Origin: Antarcticibacterium flavum
GTDB taxonomy: Bacteria > Bacteroidota > Bacteroidia > Flavobacteriales > Flavobacteriaceae
Direction: 5' to 3'
NCBI RefSeq assembly: GCF_006159205.1
Contig: NZ_CP040812.1
Coordinates: 1,736,001 to 1,800,000, forward strand
DNA: 64,000 nt
This document shows, piece after piece, positions 53,975 to 63,877 of the stretch. The number at the start of each line of letters is the position of its first letter. Positions within the stretch are counted from its first letter, which is position 1. A model generated the notes under the pieces. That model saw only the letters and a list, made by a program, of their open reading frames with translations, ran no database searches and had not been told where the DNA came from. The translations under genes were made by a program, and so were the position numbers.

Positions 53975-55873
53975 TTAAAGAAAGAAATTCCAAACCAGGC
54001 CGAATCTTATAATGAAATCCCTGTAGGGATAGCCGGGAGCAGCAAAATTATTGTTCCCGGTAATTAGCGAATTCACATGCTCCAGCTTAAAAAAGATCCT
54101 GGTTTGCTGCACTCTCCCATTAAAAAAGAAATCTACAACAGGATAATCCCCGAAGGAAGCTTCATTTTGAACATAGAACTCTGCTAGCACAGGATCATAG
54201 CCGTTCATATTATAGGAAGTAAAATAGTTCAGTGTAAACCCGGTCTGTACAAATAGCGCCCTCCTAAACCAGCGATCGCTAAAGTATAGTGAGTTCCTGG
54301 TTATAAGTTCAGGCACGTTAAAAACACCCCCTCCTTCTGTTACGCGTTGATACATAATGGTATTGTCAAGGGAGAATTTTCCGTAATGAAATTCACGTTG
54401 GGCCTTAATCCTCAAATAACTTATGCTGCCATCGTGCTGGAAGGGCCGTGTAAAACCTTCTTCAGTTTGGGAAAAATAGGCGTAGTTATTAATAAGTGTA
54501 TAACCTCCTTCAAGATTCAACAGTTTGGGGGAAATAAACCTTGCATTAAGCACCTGGGTACTTTCGTTCGAGAAATTTGTTTGCCAGTTATAATTTAAGT
54601 AATCGCTTTGATGAAGCAGGAAATTAAAATTCGGCGCCCTTTCATTACTATTTACTTCGACATTCAGAAAATTTAAGGGCGTAATCTGGAAATTTAAGCC
54701 AGCAGTAAGAAAATGGCCGGTAAAATCTCCGGCAAGGTTGACCATAGCATCTCCATACAAAGCAAAGGGACCAAATTGATTGGCATACTCTGCCCCGGCA
54801 GAATAGTTCTCTCCTACGAGCCTGTTGGTAACCACCTGGTCGCCGAGGACTATTATAGAATTATATCCATAATTATAATAGGATTGCCCTGCTTTAAAAG
54901 CCAGTTTTCCCAATGTGTTATTCTCATAAGTTACACCAAGCACATTGTTGATATGTCTTAATTTGCTCTCATCATTGAGTGCAGTGGCTCTTAAAGTTGG
55001 ACCAAATATTTCCACGGGATTGGTCTGCCTGAAGATGTACTTTTTATCGCTAAAATTCAGAATGTGGGTAAGAGCTATTCTATTATTGTCTCCACTTACA
55101 AGGTCGTACTCGTGATCCAGGTAAAACCTTTTTCCAAACAGGACATTTTCAGCATTTTCGAATCTAACCTCCAAAAGGGACCTGTCCTCAAACTCCTCCT
55201 CTTTATTAATGTATTGCTCCGTAGCCAGGTCATTTAATCCACCGTTCTCACGATTGAGTAGATCCTGTGCTACAAAGTGGGCCTTCATCCTGTACCTGTT
55301 ATTCAAAGTTTGATAATTAAGGGTAGACCTGAAATTGCCCGTACTGGTGAGGGAATTTTGATATTTTCCTAAAGAACGTAAACCTTTATACGCTATAGAA
55401 AAATTTAACCTGGAGGAAGTATTTATGGTGAAAAAGGCATCCAGGTTTTGTCCCTGTTCAGGAACTGTTTTGAAATAAAGATCGGTTAATGGGGTGGGCA
55501 CTTCGTAATAGGAAATATCTTCGGCCTCCATAAAATTGAAATGACGCGCCTGCGCCCCAAATTCAGGAATCAGGTTTTCCTCTTTAAAATAATATGCGAG
55601 CCTGTTATAGGTTTGACCCACATTGGCAAAGGGCAACAATTCAAAATTATCCTTTCGCAGATAATTGAACCTGTAATCCTTGTGTATAGTAAGCGATGTA
55701 TCTACAAAGGTAGTATCACCACGATGGGAAATGATCTTATACGCAGTAATAGGAGGCTTTTGAAGGGAATCCTTTTGTTCCAATCTATTGCCACCGCCAG
55801 CCCCTGCCGGCCGCTGCCCGTAAGAAAGCATTATACCACCCAGAATAAAGAAAACTATTAATAATTGCTTCAT
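53975..55873 (-). CDS. putative porin (Porin_10-like outer-membrane protein)
   Basis: 632 residues from the ATG at 55871-55873, starting MKQLLIVFFILGGIMLSYGQ (signal peptide). A short low-complexity stretch (RPAGAGGGNRLEQKDSLQKPP) and many alternating amphipathic strands follow, ending in a C-terminal aromatic residue region FIIRFGLVWNFFL typical of an outer-membrane barrel. The N-terminal segment DTTFVDTSLTIHKDYRFNYLRKDNFELLPFANVGQTYN matches the Bacteroidota Porin_10 family by recognition. The transported substrate is unknown. A strong Shine-Dalgarno (AGGAGGTGA) lies 8 bp before the ATG, unusual for this phylum. Confidence 0.8.
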   Translation of the reverse strand: MKQLLIVFFILGGIMLSYGQRPAGAGGGNRLEQKDSLQKPPITAYKIISHRGDTTFVDTSLTIHKDYRFNYLRKDNFELLPFANVGQTYNRLAYYFKEENLIPEFGAQARHFNFMEAEDISYYEVPTPLTDLYFKTVPEQGQNLDAFFTINTSSRLNFSIAYKGLRSLGKYQNSLTSTGNFRSTLNYQTLNNRYRMKAHFVAQDLLNRENGGLNDLATEQYINKEEEFEDRSLLEVRFENAENVLFGKRFYLDHEYDLVSGDNNRIALTHILNFSDKKYIFRQTNPVEIFGPTLRATALNDESKLRHINNVLGVTYENNTLGKLAFKAGQSYYNYGYNSIIVLGDQVVTNRLVGENYSAGAEYANQFGPFALYGDAMVNLAGDFTGHFLTAGLNFQITPLNFLNVEVNSNERAPNFNFLLHQSDYLNYNWQTNFSNESTQVLNARFISPKLLNLEGGYTLINNYAYFSQTEEGFTRPFQHDGSISYLRIKAQREFHYGKFSLDNTIMYQRVTEGGGVFNVPELITRNSLYFSDRWFRRALFVQTGFTLNYFTSYNMNGYDPVLAEFYVQNEASFGDYPVVDFFFNGRVQQTRIFFKLEHVNSLITGNNNFAAPGYPYRDFIIRFGLVWNFFL

Positions 55874-55879
55874 AGGGAA

Positions 55880-55897
55880 ATCACCTCCTGCAAATGT
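55880..55897 (-). promoter_or_regulatory. -7 box and strong ribosome-binding site of the porin-like gene
   Basis: On the minus strand TACATTTG (TAnnTTTG type) is followed directly by CAGGAGGTGA. The latter is a near-perfect complement of the 16S 3' end. If both are functional the RBS would lie about at the transcript start, so one of the two may be coincidental. Confidence 0.5.
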
Positions 55898-56049
55898 AAA
55901 ATAATTAACCAAACAAATTTTAGTTTTTAGCAGAACAAACCATCCCAATGCAACGATAAAGGCTATAAACGGAAGTATTTTAAAAATTCAATTGTTGCTT
56001 TCGCTCTATACATAATATGACAAAAATTTCTGAAATGTTATCAAAAAAA

Positions 56050-56077
56050 AAAAGGCTGCCCTTGCAGGCAGCCTTTT
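56050..56077 (-). terminator. terminator of the susC-susD transcript
   Basis: On the minus strand AAAAGGCTGCC-TGCAAG-GGCAGCCTTTTTT, a 10-bp stem with a long T-tract, 20 bp after the susD-like stop. Confidence 0.9.
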
Positions 56078-56096
56078 CATCAATTATGATTGGATA

Positions 56097-57515
56097 TTAA
56101 TATCCTGTGTTTTGATCAATATTAGCATTTACATCAACTTCAGAAGTTGGAATTGGAAGTGCAAAGTTATAAGCACCATAGTCAACTCCATTATGTAATT
56201 GAATAACATCTACACTTTGAATATCCATACCTGCACGAGCCAGGTCATGGAATCTAAACCCTTCAAATGCAAGTTCCTTTCTTCTTTCTAATAAGATGTT
56301 TTCGAAAGTTGCAGCATCATAGGTATCTCCTCCTCTGTTTTCAGGGATTCGGTTTAACCAGGTTAGAGCATCAGCTCCACCGGTTTCCATTAAAGCCTCA
56401 GCATAGATCAACACTATTTCCTCATAACGAATAACAGGAACGTTATCTTCAAAAGGAGCTGTTCTTGGGTATTTCCCAACGTTTCTTAAAGTACCGTTTT
56501 CACTCACTCCAATTACAGTAGATGGTTGTACACCTGCTGTTGGGTCATAAGGAGAAACACCTCTTACGTCTCCTTCATCATAGATAGCTGCAAGATTTGG
56601 AAGCGCAACAACATCACCATAAGAACCTACCTGGTAGATATTGGCAAGACCATTTATCCCGGCATTATCTGTAGGTGTGTTTGCGATCTCAAAAATAGAG
56701 TTTGCAGATCCACGGCTTCTAAAGTTACTAAGGAATTCACCTTCGCTGGCAATTGTATAATTACCAGAATTGATTACAGTTTCAGCTGCATTTAAAGCAC
56801 GTGGGTGATCTCCAAAATAATTAGCGATCCTTGCTTCGATTGCATACGCCGCATAAGTAGTTATGAATTCTTTACTTACATCATTAAGGCTTTCAGACAT
56901 TAGGTCCTGAGCTCTCTCAAGATCTGCATAAGCAAGATCCTTTACTTCCTGTACAGTATTTCTTGAAGGAAATAAGTTGTCATTGTCTCTAAAGGCAGTT
57001 ACGTAAGGTACTCCCGAAGCACTTAAACCTCCATTATTTACGTGTTGCTGACCGTAGAACTTCACAAGGTCAAAATGCGCTAGTGCTCTTATTGCATAAG
57101 CCTGACCTTTAATGTGATTTATTCTTGCTTCATCACCTTCAATACCTTCTGCACCAATAATAATATTGGCAGATGCTATTACCCCGTAGATCTGTGACCA
57201 TAGAGAACTCGCAATAGCAGACTGAGCGTTTAAGTCCATTTGAGCCTCTACCACGAAACGGTTAGAGTTTGCATTGGATGTTGCATTGTCTGAAAACACC
57301 TCACCCAGGATTATGACATCCCTGTTATAATAAGCTGTTGTAGACATTCTTTCCATTGCTCCAATTAAAAGAGCTTCAAGGTCATTCAGAGAATTAATAC
57401 TGGTCTCAATACTTTTTGATTGAGCCAGTGTTGGCTCCAGGTCCTCCTCAGAGCAAGAGGTAAGAGTACCTATGCTCAGGACGAATAGTAATAAATATTT
57501 AAATGTTCTTTTCAT
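56097..57515 (-). CDS. SusD/RagB family nutrient-binding lipoprotein
   Basis: 472 residues, lipoprotein signal ending at LTSC (CSEEDLEPT mature start). TPR-like helical blocks typical of SusD: ALLIGAMERMSTTAYY, GQAYAIRALAHFDLVKFYGQ, ASGVPYV, DLERAQDLM, VIRYEEIVLIYAEAL, and the C-terminal LLERRKELAFEGFRFHDLARAG. It caps the SusC transporter at the cell surface and binds a substrate, often a glycan, though no glycoside hydrolase is adjacent to identify it. It follows the susC-like gene after 3 bp. Confidence 0.93.
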   Translation of the reverse strand: MKRTFKYLLLFVLSIGTLTSCSEEDLEPTLAQSKSIETSINSLNDLEALLIGAMERMSTTAYYNRDVIILGEVFSDNATSNANSNRFVVEAQMDLNAQSAIASSLWSQIYGVIASANIIIGAEGIEGDEARINHIKGQAYAIRALAHFDLVKFYGQQHVNNGGLSASGVPYVTAFRDNDNLFPSRNTVQEVKDLAYADLERAQDLMSESLNDVSKEFITTYAAYAIEARIANYFGDHPRALNAAETVINSGNYTIASEGEFLSNFRSRGSANSIFEIANTPTDNAGINGLANIYQVGSYGDVVALPNLAAIYDEGDVRGVSPYDPTAGVQPSTVIGVSENGTLRNVGKYPRTAPFEDNVPVIRYEEIVLIYAEALMETGGADALTWLNRIPENRGGDTYDAATFENILLERRKELAFEGFRFHDLARAGMDIQSVDVIQLHNGVDYGAYNFALPIPTSEVDVNANIDQNTGY

Positions 57516-57518
57516 TTT

Positions 57519-60500
57519 CTAGAATTTTACGTTAATACCTAAAGTATAAGTTTCTACTGGAGGTGTTGTTAGTGTTGTATAACCATTTGCTCTTACTTCA
57601 GGATCCAATAATAATCCATCATCTTTTACCCATGTAGCAAGATTCGTACCTCTTAATGTTAATGTTAGACCATCAAGACCAACAGACTGTGCAAATTGAG
57701 ATGGCAGGTTATAACCTAAAGCAACATTTCTAAGTCTTACAAAATCTCCATCATATAAGTGACGGCTAGAAGTCGCGTGGAAATTGTCATTTCTTGCATA
57801 GTTTACCACAGGTACATTCGTAACGTCCCCTGGCTGTTGCCATCTATCCATAAGTTCTGCAGCACCATTGTAAGTTCCTAATGTAAAACTGTTAGTTCTT
57901 AGGTAAAATTGTGCAAATTGCTCATAAATTTTATGACCACCCTGGAAATAAATATCAGCCTCAGCAAAGAAACCTTTGAATTGAACTCTGGTTCCTAAAC
58001 CTCCTGAGTAAGTTGGTAAAGCACCAACACCCTGGTCAACTCTTTCAGCATTATTGTAGTTTGAAGTAACTTCTCCATCTCTACCGTTCACATACCAGGT
58101 AGGAGCTCCAGTTTGTGGATCTACACCTGCCCATGTTCTCATGTACCAGGTTCCTGCTGGCAAACCAACTCTTGTTGTCTTATAAACACTTCCGGCTAAA
58201 GGATCGATATCATTACCATCAGCTCCAACAGCTAAAGCGGTAACTTCATTCTCTACAGTAGCAACGTTACCAGAGATATTCCAGGAGAAATCTGCAGTTC
58301 TAATTACGTCGAAAGCCAATTCAACTTCCACACCCTTGTTGGTCATCTCACCAAGGTTTTGGTCCTGGCTTGAGAAACCTGTGGTTCTTGATAATGGAAC
58401 TTCCTGTAAAAGGTCGTAAGTTCTTCTGTTATAGTAAGCAAAAGATCCTGTTAACCTGTTGTCAAATACTCCAAAAGTAAAACCAACATCAAAGGTCTCA
58501 CCTTTTTCCCAGGTAAGATCGGCATTACCAAATTGAGTAGGAGTAGCCCCACCATTGTTTGAGTAATCTGCTCCGTATCCTAATAGTGCCTGGTAAGCAT
58601 TAAGCCCAACAGCGTTGTTACCTGTAATACCATAAGAAGCTCTAAGACGTAATGTATTGAATACTGAGCCTCTCATAAATTCTTCCCTGTGAACATTCCA
58701 GGCTGTACCTACAGATCCAAAAGTACCAAATCTGTTTCCTGGTCCAAATCTTGAAGAACCTTCTCTTCTTATAGTAGCATCAAGAACATACTTACCTGCG
58801 AAGTTATAGTTCAAAAGACCAAGGTAAGATACGTTATACCAATCTGTAAAAGATGAGAAAGCATCAAACTCTGCACTGGCAGAAGCAATGTTCGTTAACC
58901 CGTCTGCAGGAAAGTTGTTTCCAAAACCGAACAAGTACTGATTTTGGTTTTTCTGATATTCAAAAAGACCGGTTACATCAAAATTGTGATCCTGTCCTAT
59001 TTTGAAGTTATAATTTAAACCACCCTGGTAAACAAGGTTTAAGGCTTTATTATCACTTGCAGAGATAGATCCATTTACAAATCTTGAATCTCCTTCATAC
59101 CTGTTCTGGTAGTTCTTGTAATCTGTAACCTGCCAGTCTAAGCTTAAAGTATTTCTGAAAGTAAGATTTTCAAAAAGCTCCCAGTCGAAACGTGTGTTAG
59201 AAAGCGCACGAGTTAACATGTTTCTGGCAATGTTATTTTCAGTTACATACAATGTGTTGTGTAATGAACCAAACTGCAGCCCACCTCTTCTTAAATTACC
59301 ATCAGCATCATAAGGATTGTTGAAAGGGTTCATCAAGTATCTTGTGATGAAAGGGTTTGAGAAGAAAGATCCCTGCTCTAAAATTGGGTTTTGAGTAGTA
59401 TTGGAAACATTCACAGAAGTTGTGAAATTCATGTTCTCTCTCATTTTTCTTGAAAAGTTGAAAGAACCATTTATTCTTTCAAAAGCAGCTCCAATTACAG
59501 TAGCTTCAGTCTTGTTATAACCTACAGACGCATAGAAAGAACTTAACTCATCACCACCTGTAGCAGAGAAAGTATAGTTTTGCAATAGTGCATCCTCATT
59601 CTTAATTAATCCAGTCCAGTTATAATCTGTCCCATCATAATCTTCTGTTCCCGCAGGTAAAACTCCAAAGTCAACTGCAAGGGGGATAGCATTTTCAGGG
59701 GTAAAACCAAAATCACCTGATGTACCATTAGCACCATAAGAATTTACAAGAGCCTCACCTAAAAGCTCAAGTCTTTGAGCACCTGTTAATACATCTCTTT
59801 TATTATAAGCGTCATTTTGAATACCTACCTGAGAGGTAAAAGTGAATTGAGTCTCACCAGTCTTACCTCTTTTAGTTGTAACAACAATTACACCGTTAGA
59901 ACCTCTTGCTCCATAGGCAGCAGTAGCCGAAGCATCTTTAAGAACCGTAATACTTGCGATATCCTGACTGTTAATGGCAGCCAATGGGTTTAAGGTACTC
60001 ACGTTAGCACTACCTGCCTGGTTATCGTTACTAACCGGCACACCGTCAATTACATATAACGGCTCATTCCCGGCAGTAAGGGAACTTTGACCACGAATAC
60101 GGATATCCTGGGCAGAACCCGGAGTACCCGAAGAAGTTGTAACCTGTAAACCGGCAACTTTACCCTGTAAAGCCTGGTCAACAGATACCAATGGCACCTC
60201 AGCAACATCTTCACCTCCAATTTGAACTGAAGATCCTGTTACTTCCTCCACACCTCTTGTGCTGTATCCAAGTACAACAACCTCGTCAAGAACAGCAGAA
60301 TCCTCTTCCAGAGACACATTGATAACATTACTAGTTCCAATGGTTCTGGTTAATGTTTGGTAACCTACGAAACTGAACACCAAAACCTGGTTCTGGCTGG
60401 CATTGATCTGGTAGTTACCATCAAAATCTGTAGTAGTACCTGTGTTGGTACCTCTCAAAATTACGTTTACACCCGGTAGGGGCATTCCGTCCGTATCAGA

Positions 60501-60593
60501 CACCGTCCCGGTAATCTGAATGTCCTGCGCAAAAGAAATTTGCACGACTAACGCGAATAATAGCGTTAGAATTCCATTTAAACTTTTTTTCAT
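57519..60593 (-). CDS. SusC/RagA family TonB-linked outer-membrane protein
   Basis: 1024 residues. Signal peptide MKKSLNGILTLLFALVVQISFAQ. CarboxypepD_reg-like domain at about 27-95 (GTVSDTDGMPLPGVNVILRGTNTGTTTDFDGNY); plug domain from about 120 with the SusC signature VPLVSVDQALQGKVAGLQVTTSSGTPGSAQDIRIRGQSSL and SITVLKDASATAAYGARGSNGVIVVTTKRG; and a C-terminal beta-barrel. It imports a substrate delivered by the SusD-like lipoprotein, powered by TonB/ExbBD. No sensor or hydrolase gene is adjacent, so the substrate is unknown. Confidence 0.96.
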   Translation of the reverse strand: MKKSLNGILTLLFALVVQISFAQDIQITGTVSDTDGMPLPGVNVILRGTNTGTTTDFDGNYQINASQNQVLVFSFVGYQTLTRTIGTSNVINVSLEEDSAVLDEVVVLGYSTRGVEEVTGSSVQIGGEDVAEVPLVSVDQALQGKVAGLQVTTSSGTPGSAQDIRIRGQSSLTAGNEPLYVIDGVPVSNDNQAGSANVSTLNPLAAINSQDIASITVLKDASATAAYGARGSNGVIVVTTKRGKTGETQFTFTSQVGIQNDAYNKRDVLTGAQRLELLGEALVNSYGANGTSGDFGFTPENAIPLAVDFGVLPAGTEDYDGTDYNWTGLIKNEDALLQNYTFSATGGDELSSFYASVGYNKTEATVIGAAFERINGSFNFSRKMRENMNFTTSVNVSNTTQNPILEQGSFFSNPFITRYLMNPFNNPYDADGNLRRGGLQFGSLHNTLYVTENNIARNMLTRALSNTRFDWELFENLTFRNTLSLDWQVTDYKNYQNRYEGDSRFVNGSISASDNKALNLVYQGGLNYNFKIGQDHNFDVTGLFEYQKNQNQYLFGFGNNFPADGLTNIASASAEFDAFSSFTDWYNVSYLGLLNYNFAGKYVLDATIRREGSSRFGPGNRFGTFGSVGTAWNVHREEFMRGSVFNTLRLRASYGITGNNAVGLNAYQALLGYGADYSNNGGATPTQFGNADLTWEKGETFDVGFTFGVFDNRLTGSFAYYNRRTYDLLQEVPLSRTTGFSSQDQNLGEMTNKGVEVELAFDVIRTADFSWNISGNVATVENEVTALAVGADGNDIDPLAGSVYKTTRVGLPAGTWYMRTWAGVDPQTGAPTWYVNGRDGEVTSNYNNAERVDQGVGALPTYSGGLGTRVQFKGFFAEADIYFQGGHKIYEQFAQFYLRTNSFTLGTYNGAAELMDRWQQPGDVTNVPVVNYARNDNFHATSSRHLYDGDFVRLRNVALGYNLPSQFAQSVGLDGLTLTLRGTNLATWVKDDGLLLDPEVRANGYTTLTTPPVETYTLGINVKF

Positions 60594-60763
60594 TATTTTG
60601 TTAATTTGAATTAGCCTGCGCCAAAAATCATAATAATTTCTTAATATAACAAATCGATTACAAAATTTGATGTGTTAAATCTTTAACACTACGCTGCCCC
60701 TTAGATGCATAAACTTTCAAAGGGTTGCGTAGAATTTTAAATTATTTTCGCAAAAACATTCAC

Positions 60764-61363
60764 ATGTTAGCAAATTCCTTTTTAAAAGATAAATTAGAAT
60801 GCGGCACAGATGAGGCCGGCAGAGGCTGCCTGGCGGGACCTGTAACCGCTGCAGCAGTCATTCTTCCTCCCCGGTTTAGAAACGCTATTTTGAATGATTC
60901 TAAAATTCTTAAAATTTCGCAAAGATTAATTTTAAGAGACATAATAGAAAAAAAAGCCATTTGCTTTTCTGTTGCTCACCTGGATAATAATAAGGTGGAC
61001 GAAATCAATATATTGAATGCCTCAATTTTAGCTATGCACCATTGTATAGAAAATTTATCCATCCGGCCCCAGCACATCCTGGTTGACGGCAACCGCTTCA
61101 AGCCCTATCCCCAAATCCCGCACCTGTGTATGATAAAAGGAGACGCAAAATATATGAATATTGCAGCTGCATCCATCCTGGCAAAAACATACAGAGATGC
61201 CTATATGGAAGAGATACATGTGGAATATCCCATGTACAACTGGAGAAAGAACAAGGGATATCCTACCAGGGAACACAGGGAGGCGATAAGGAAATATGGA
61301 GTTACCAAATATCACAGAAAAAGCTTCAGGTTGCTGCCGGAACAGTTGGAACTTGCGCTTTGA
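60764..61363 (+). CDS. rnhB: ribonuclease HII
   Basis: 199 residues from ATG 60764. Removes ribonucleotides and RNA primers from DNA-RNA hybrids. The catalytic DEAGRG is at 16-21 (Asp16, Glu17), with further acidic residues in HILVDGNRF and near [16 protein letters not shown]. An upstream start at 60725 would lengthen the N-terminus beyond the usual form. The stop TGA is overlapped by, or closely precedes, the start region of the following lipoprotein gene. It is divergent from susC. Confidence 0.95.
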   Translation: MLANSFLKDKLECGTDEAGRGCLAGPVTAAAVILPPRFRNAILNDSKILKISQRLILRDIIEKKAICFSVAHLDNNKVDEINILNASILAMHHCIENLSIRPQHILVDGNRFKPYPQIPHLCMIKGDAKYMNIAAASILAKTYRDAYMEEIHVEYPMYNWRKNKGYPTREHREAIRKYGVTKYHRKSFRLLPEQLELAL

Positions 61364-61398
61364 TTACTACCTTTGTTCTAAATAAAAAACCCCATACG

Positions 61399-63846
61399 TT
61401 GACCCGGAAAAGATTTCTGCTAAAACTTGCCATATTCCTTACCATAATTTCATGCAGCACCAATGATAGCAGCACAGCAGAAATAGATGATTTCATTCCT
61501 TCAGAAAGTATTTATATGTTTCAGGCCCCAGAGCTTGTTACGATGCTTAAAATGATGGACAGTCTGGAATTCCTTCAAAAAAACAGGTTCATAATTGAGC
61601 CCTCCCACAGGGAACAATTAGAATACTTAGCCAGGCATAGTGAGGGCGGAGTATCCTTGATAAGCCTTACCGGTGCAACAGCGGGAGGTTACGACTATAC
61701 CATAATAAGCAGGGAGGAAAACATAACTATAGTAACAGATTCTGTGGTAAACAAATCTATTGAAACTTTCAATTATGAAAATTTCAGCATTAAGAAATAC
61801 AAGCTCGAGGAAGCCGGGTTTTTTACTGTTACAAAAAATGGGATATTCCTGGCCAGCAATTCCAGGAAGCAGCTTGAAACACTTTTAAAGGAAAATAGCG
61901 CAGGAGTACCAAACCCTTTCAGCAAGGAATATGCTGCTGCAGATGCTTCAAAATTTTCTTTATTTATCAATCATAGGCTCCTTGACACCCTTCTCACTCA
62001 AAATTTTCCCGGCAACAATTTACCAATTGAAAATCTTGCAACCGGTAGTCTATTGGATATCGATATAGCAGATCAAAAAGTCCTTTTTAACGGGATCGCC
62101 ACCTGGCAGGAGAATGATAAGGTTCTGCTAGCCGCATTTCACAATGTCACTCCTGTTCAAAATGAATTGGCCTTGATAACTCCCATGGATGCTGCAGGCT
62201 TTTATTCCTACTCCTATAATAGTTTCGAAGAACTGTTTCAAAACCTAAGGACAGGGAACCGTACCTTGCCTGAAAACCATTTTCTTAGCTATACCCGGGA
62301 GGCGGGGATGATCTTTACGCCATCTTCCCGGGCCCTGGTACTTACCGCTACAGATCCCAGCCTAGCCAGGGAGGCCAACACTTTTGCAAGAGAAGAAGTC
62401 AAGATCTATAGAAATGTGGAAATACTAAAATTTACCACCAACCCCAAACTCACAGATTATCTGGACCAATTGATCCCTTCAATGACGAACACCTACTTTG
62501 CATATCTTGATAATTATATTTTAATGGCTGAAGATGTTGAAGTGCTGGAGCATATTATCACAAACTATTTGAATGGGTCTACTTTAGGGGAACAGGAGTA
62601 TTATAAGGATGCTATGCAGAATCTTGCAGGTGCCTCCACCCTACTGATGGTTGCTAACACCGAAAACTTCAAACCCAGGCTCATCCAATTAAGTGCTGGG
62701 AAAATGGAGGAATCAAGCAAGAGTCTCGACCTATCGCAATATCCCATACTTGCCCTGCAATTTGTACAGGAAAGGAATTTTGCACATATCCACGGGATCT
62801 TTAATACAACCACAGCCTCCAGGCGTAATGGTATAAGCCAAACTGCCAGCATTGAAATTGAAAGTCCCATTGCCACTGCTCCCGCCCTTTTAAGAAATCA
62901 TATTAATAATGAGACAGAGGTAGCTTTCCAGAATGAAGAAAATATTCTTTACCTGTACTCTTCTACCGGGGAACAGCTGTGGAAGAAGGAACTGGATGCC
63001 AGGATAAACAGCCCCCTCTACCAGGTGGACCTGTTTAAGAACGGAAATTTGCAACTGGCCTTTTCCTCCCCAAATTCCCTTTATGTTTTGGACCGCAATG
63101 GTAATAATGTAAAACCATTTCCACTCGATTTTAAGGATGAAATTACCAGGCCCCTTTCGGTATTTGATTATGACAACAACCGCACTTATAGATTTGTGAT
63201 CACCCAGGGCAAAGACGTCCTTATGTATGATTCCAGGGGAAGGCGGGTAAAGGGCTTTGATTTTAAAAGTACAGGTTCTGAAATAGTTGAGGCTCCAAAA
63301 CATATAAGGATTAGAAATAAGGACTACATTGTAATTCCGGAGGCCTCTGGAAAGCTGCACATTTTAAGCCGCCAGGGAAATTCCAGGGTCACGGTCTCTG
63401 AAAACTTCAGTTTTTCCAATAGCGAATGGTATCTTCATGAGAACACCTTCGCTTCTGTTGATTCCAATGATCAATTAATACGTATTACTGAAGCAGCCAA
63501 AGTATCGAGGGAAGCTATTCCCAATGCTGTTAATCCAATATTTACTGCAACAAATAAGGTAAGGGTGATCCAATCTGAAAACAACCTTAGGATCAACGGC
63601 AGGGAGGTTATCCTTGACTATGGCTTGTATACCAAACCTCAAATTTTTGAAATAGGAAAGAAAACTTTTATAGGGATTATTGATACCCAGGCCCAAAAAG
63701 TGTATCTGCTTGATGAAGAAGGGGAACTTATCCCGGGATTTCCCGTTTATGGAACATCTGCTATTGACCTACGGCAAAACGCAGCCGGGGACAGAATCCT
63801 TACAGTAAAGGCAGAGGACAACACCTTATTATTGTACGAATTTTAG
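61399..63846 (+). CDS. large lipoprotein with C-terminal beta-propeller-like repeats
   Basis: About 815 residues from the TTG at 61399. The N-terminus MTRKRFLLKLAIFLTIISC is a good lipoprotein signal (lipobox IISC). An alternative TTG at 61360 overlaps the rnhB stop and adds 13 residues. No ATG fits. The first two-thirds resemble DUF3352-type proteins weakly; the C-terminal third has repeated WD/PQQ-like blades: ENILYLYSSTGEQLWKKEL, NSLYVLDRNGNNVKPFPL, DVLMYDSRGRRVKGFDF, KVYLLDEEGELIPGFPV. Function is unknown; surface or periplasmic anchoring is inferred. Confidence 0.7.
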   Translation: MTRKRFLLKLAIFLTIISCSTNDSSTAEIDDFIPSESIYMFQAPELVTMLKMMDSLEFLQKNRFIIEPSHREQLEYLARHSEGGVSLISLTGATAGGYDYTIISREENITIVTDSVVNKSIETFNYENFSIKKYKLEEAGFFTVTKNGIFLASNSRKQLETLLKENSAGVPNPFSKEYAAADASKFSLFINHRLLDTLLTQNFPGNNLPIENLATGSLLDIDIADQKVLFNGIATWQENDKVLLAAFHNVTPVQNELALITPMDAAGFYSYSYNSFEELFQNLRTGNRTLPENHFLSYTREAGMIFTPSSRALVLTATDPSLAREANTFAREEVKIYRNVEILKFTTNPKLTDYLDQLIPSMTNTYFAYLDNYILMAEDVEVLEHIITNYLNGSTLGEQEYYKDAMQNLAGASTLLMVANTENFKPRLIQLSAGKMEESSKSLDLSQYPILALQFVQERNFAHIHGIFNTTTASRRNGISQTASIEIESPIATAPALLRNHINNETEVAFQNEENILYLYSSTGEQLWKKELDARINSPLYQVDLFKNGNLQLAFSSPNSLYVLDRNGNNVKPFPLDFKDEITRPLSVFDYDNNRTYRFVITQGKDVLMYDSRGRRVKGFDFKSTGSEIVEAPKHIRIRNKDYIVIPEASGKLHILSRQGNSRVTVSENFSFSNSEWYLHENTFASVDSNDQLIRITEAAKVSREAIPNAVNPIFTATNKVRVIQSENNLRINGREVILDYGLYTKPQIFEIGKKTFIGIIDTQAQKVYLLDEEGELIPGFPVYGTSAIDLRQNAAGDRILTVKAEDNTLLLYEF

Positions 63847-63877
63847 TAATTCCCTTCTTCTGTAATAATTGTTCAAA

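Noticed and set aside
57519..60593. Polysaccharide utilisation locus
   Set aside because: Only a SusC/SusD pair is present; no glycoside hydrolase, sulfatase or sensor is adjacent, so a substrate cannot be assigned.
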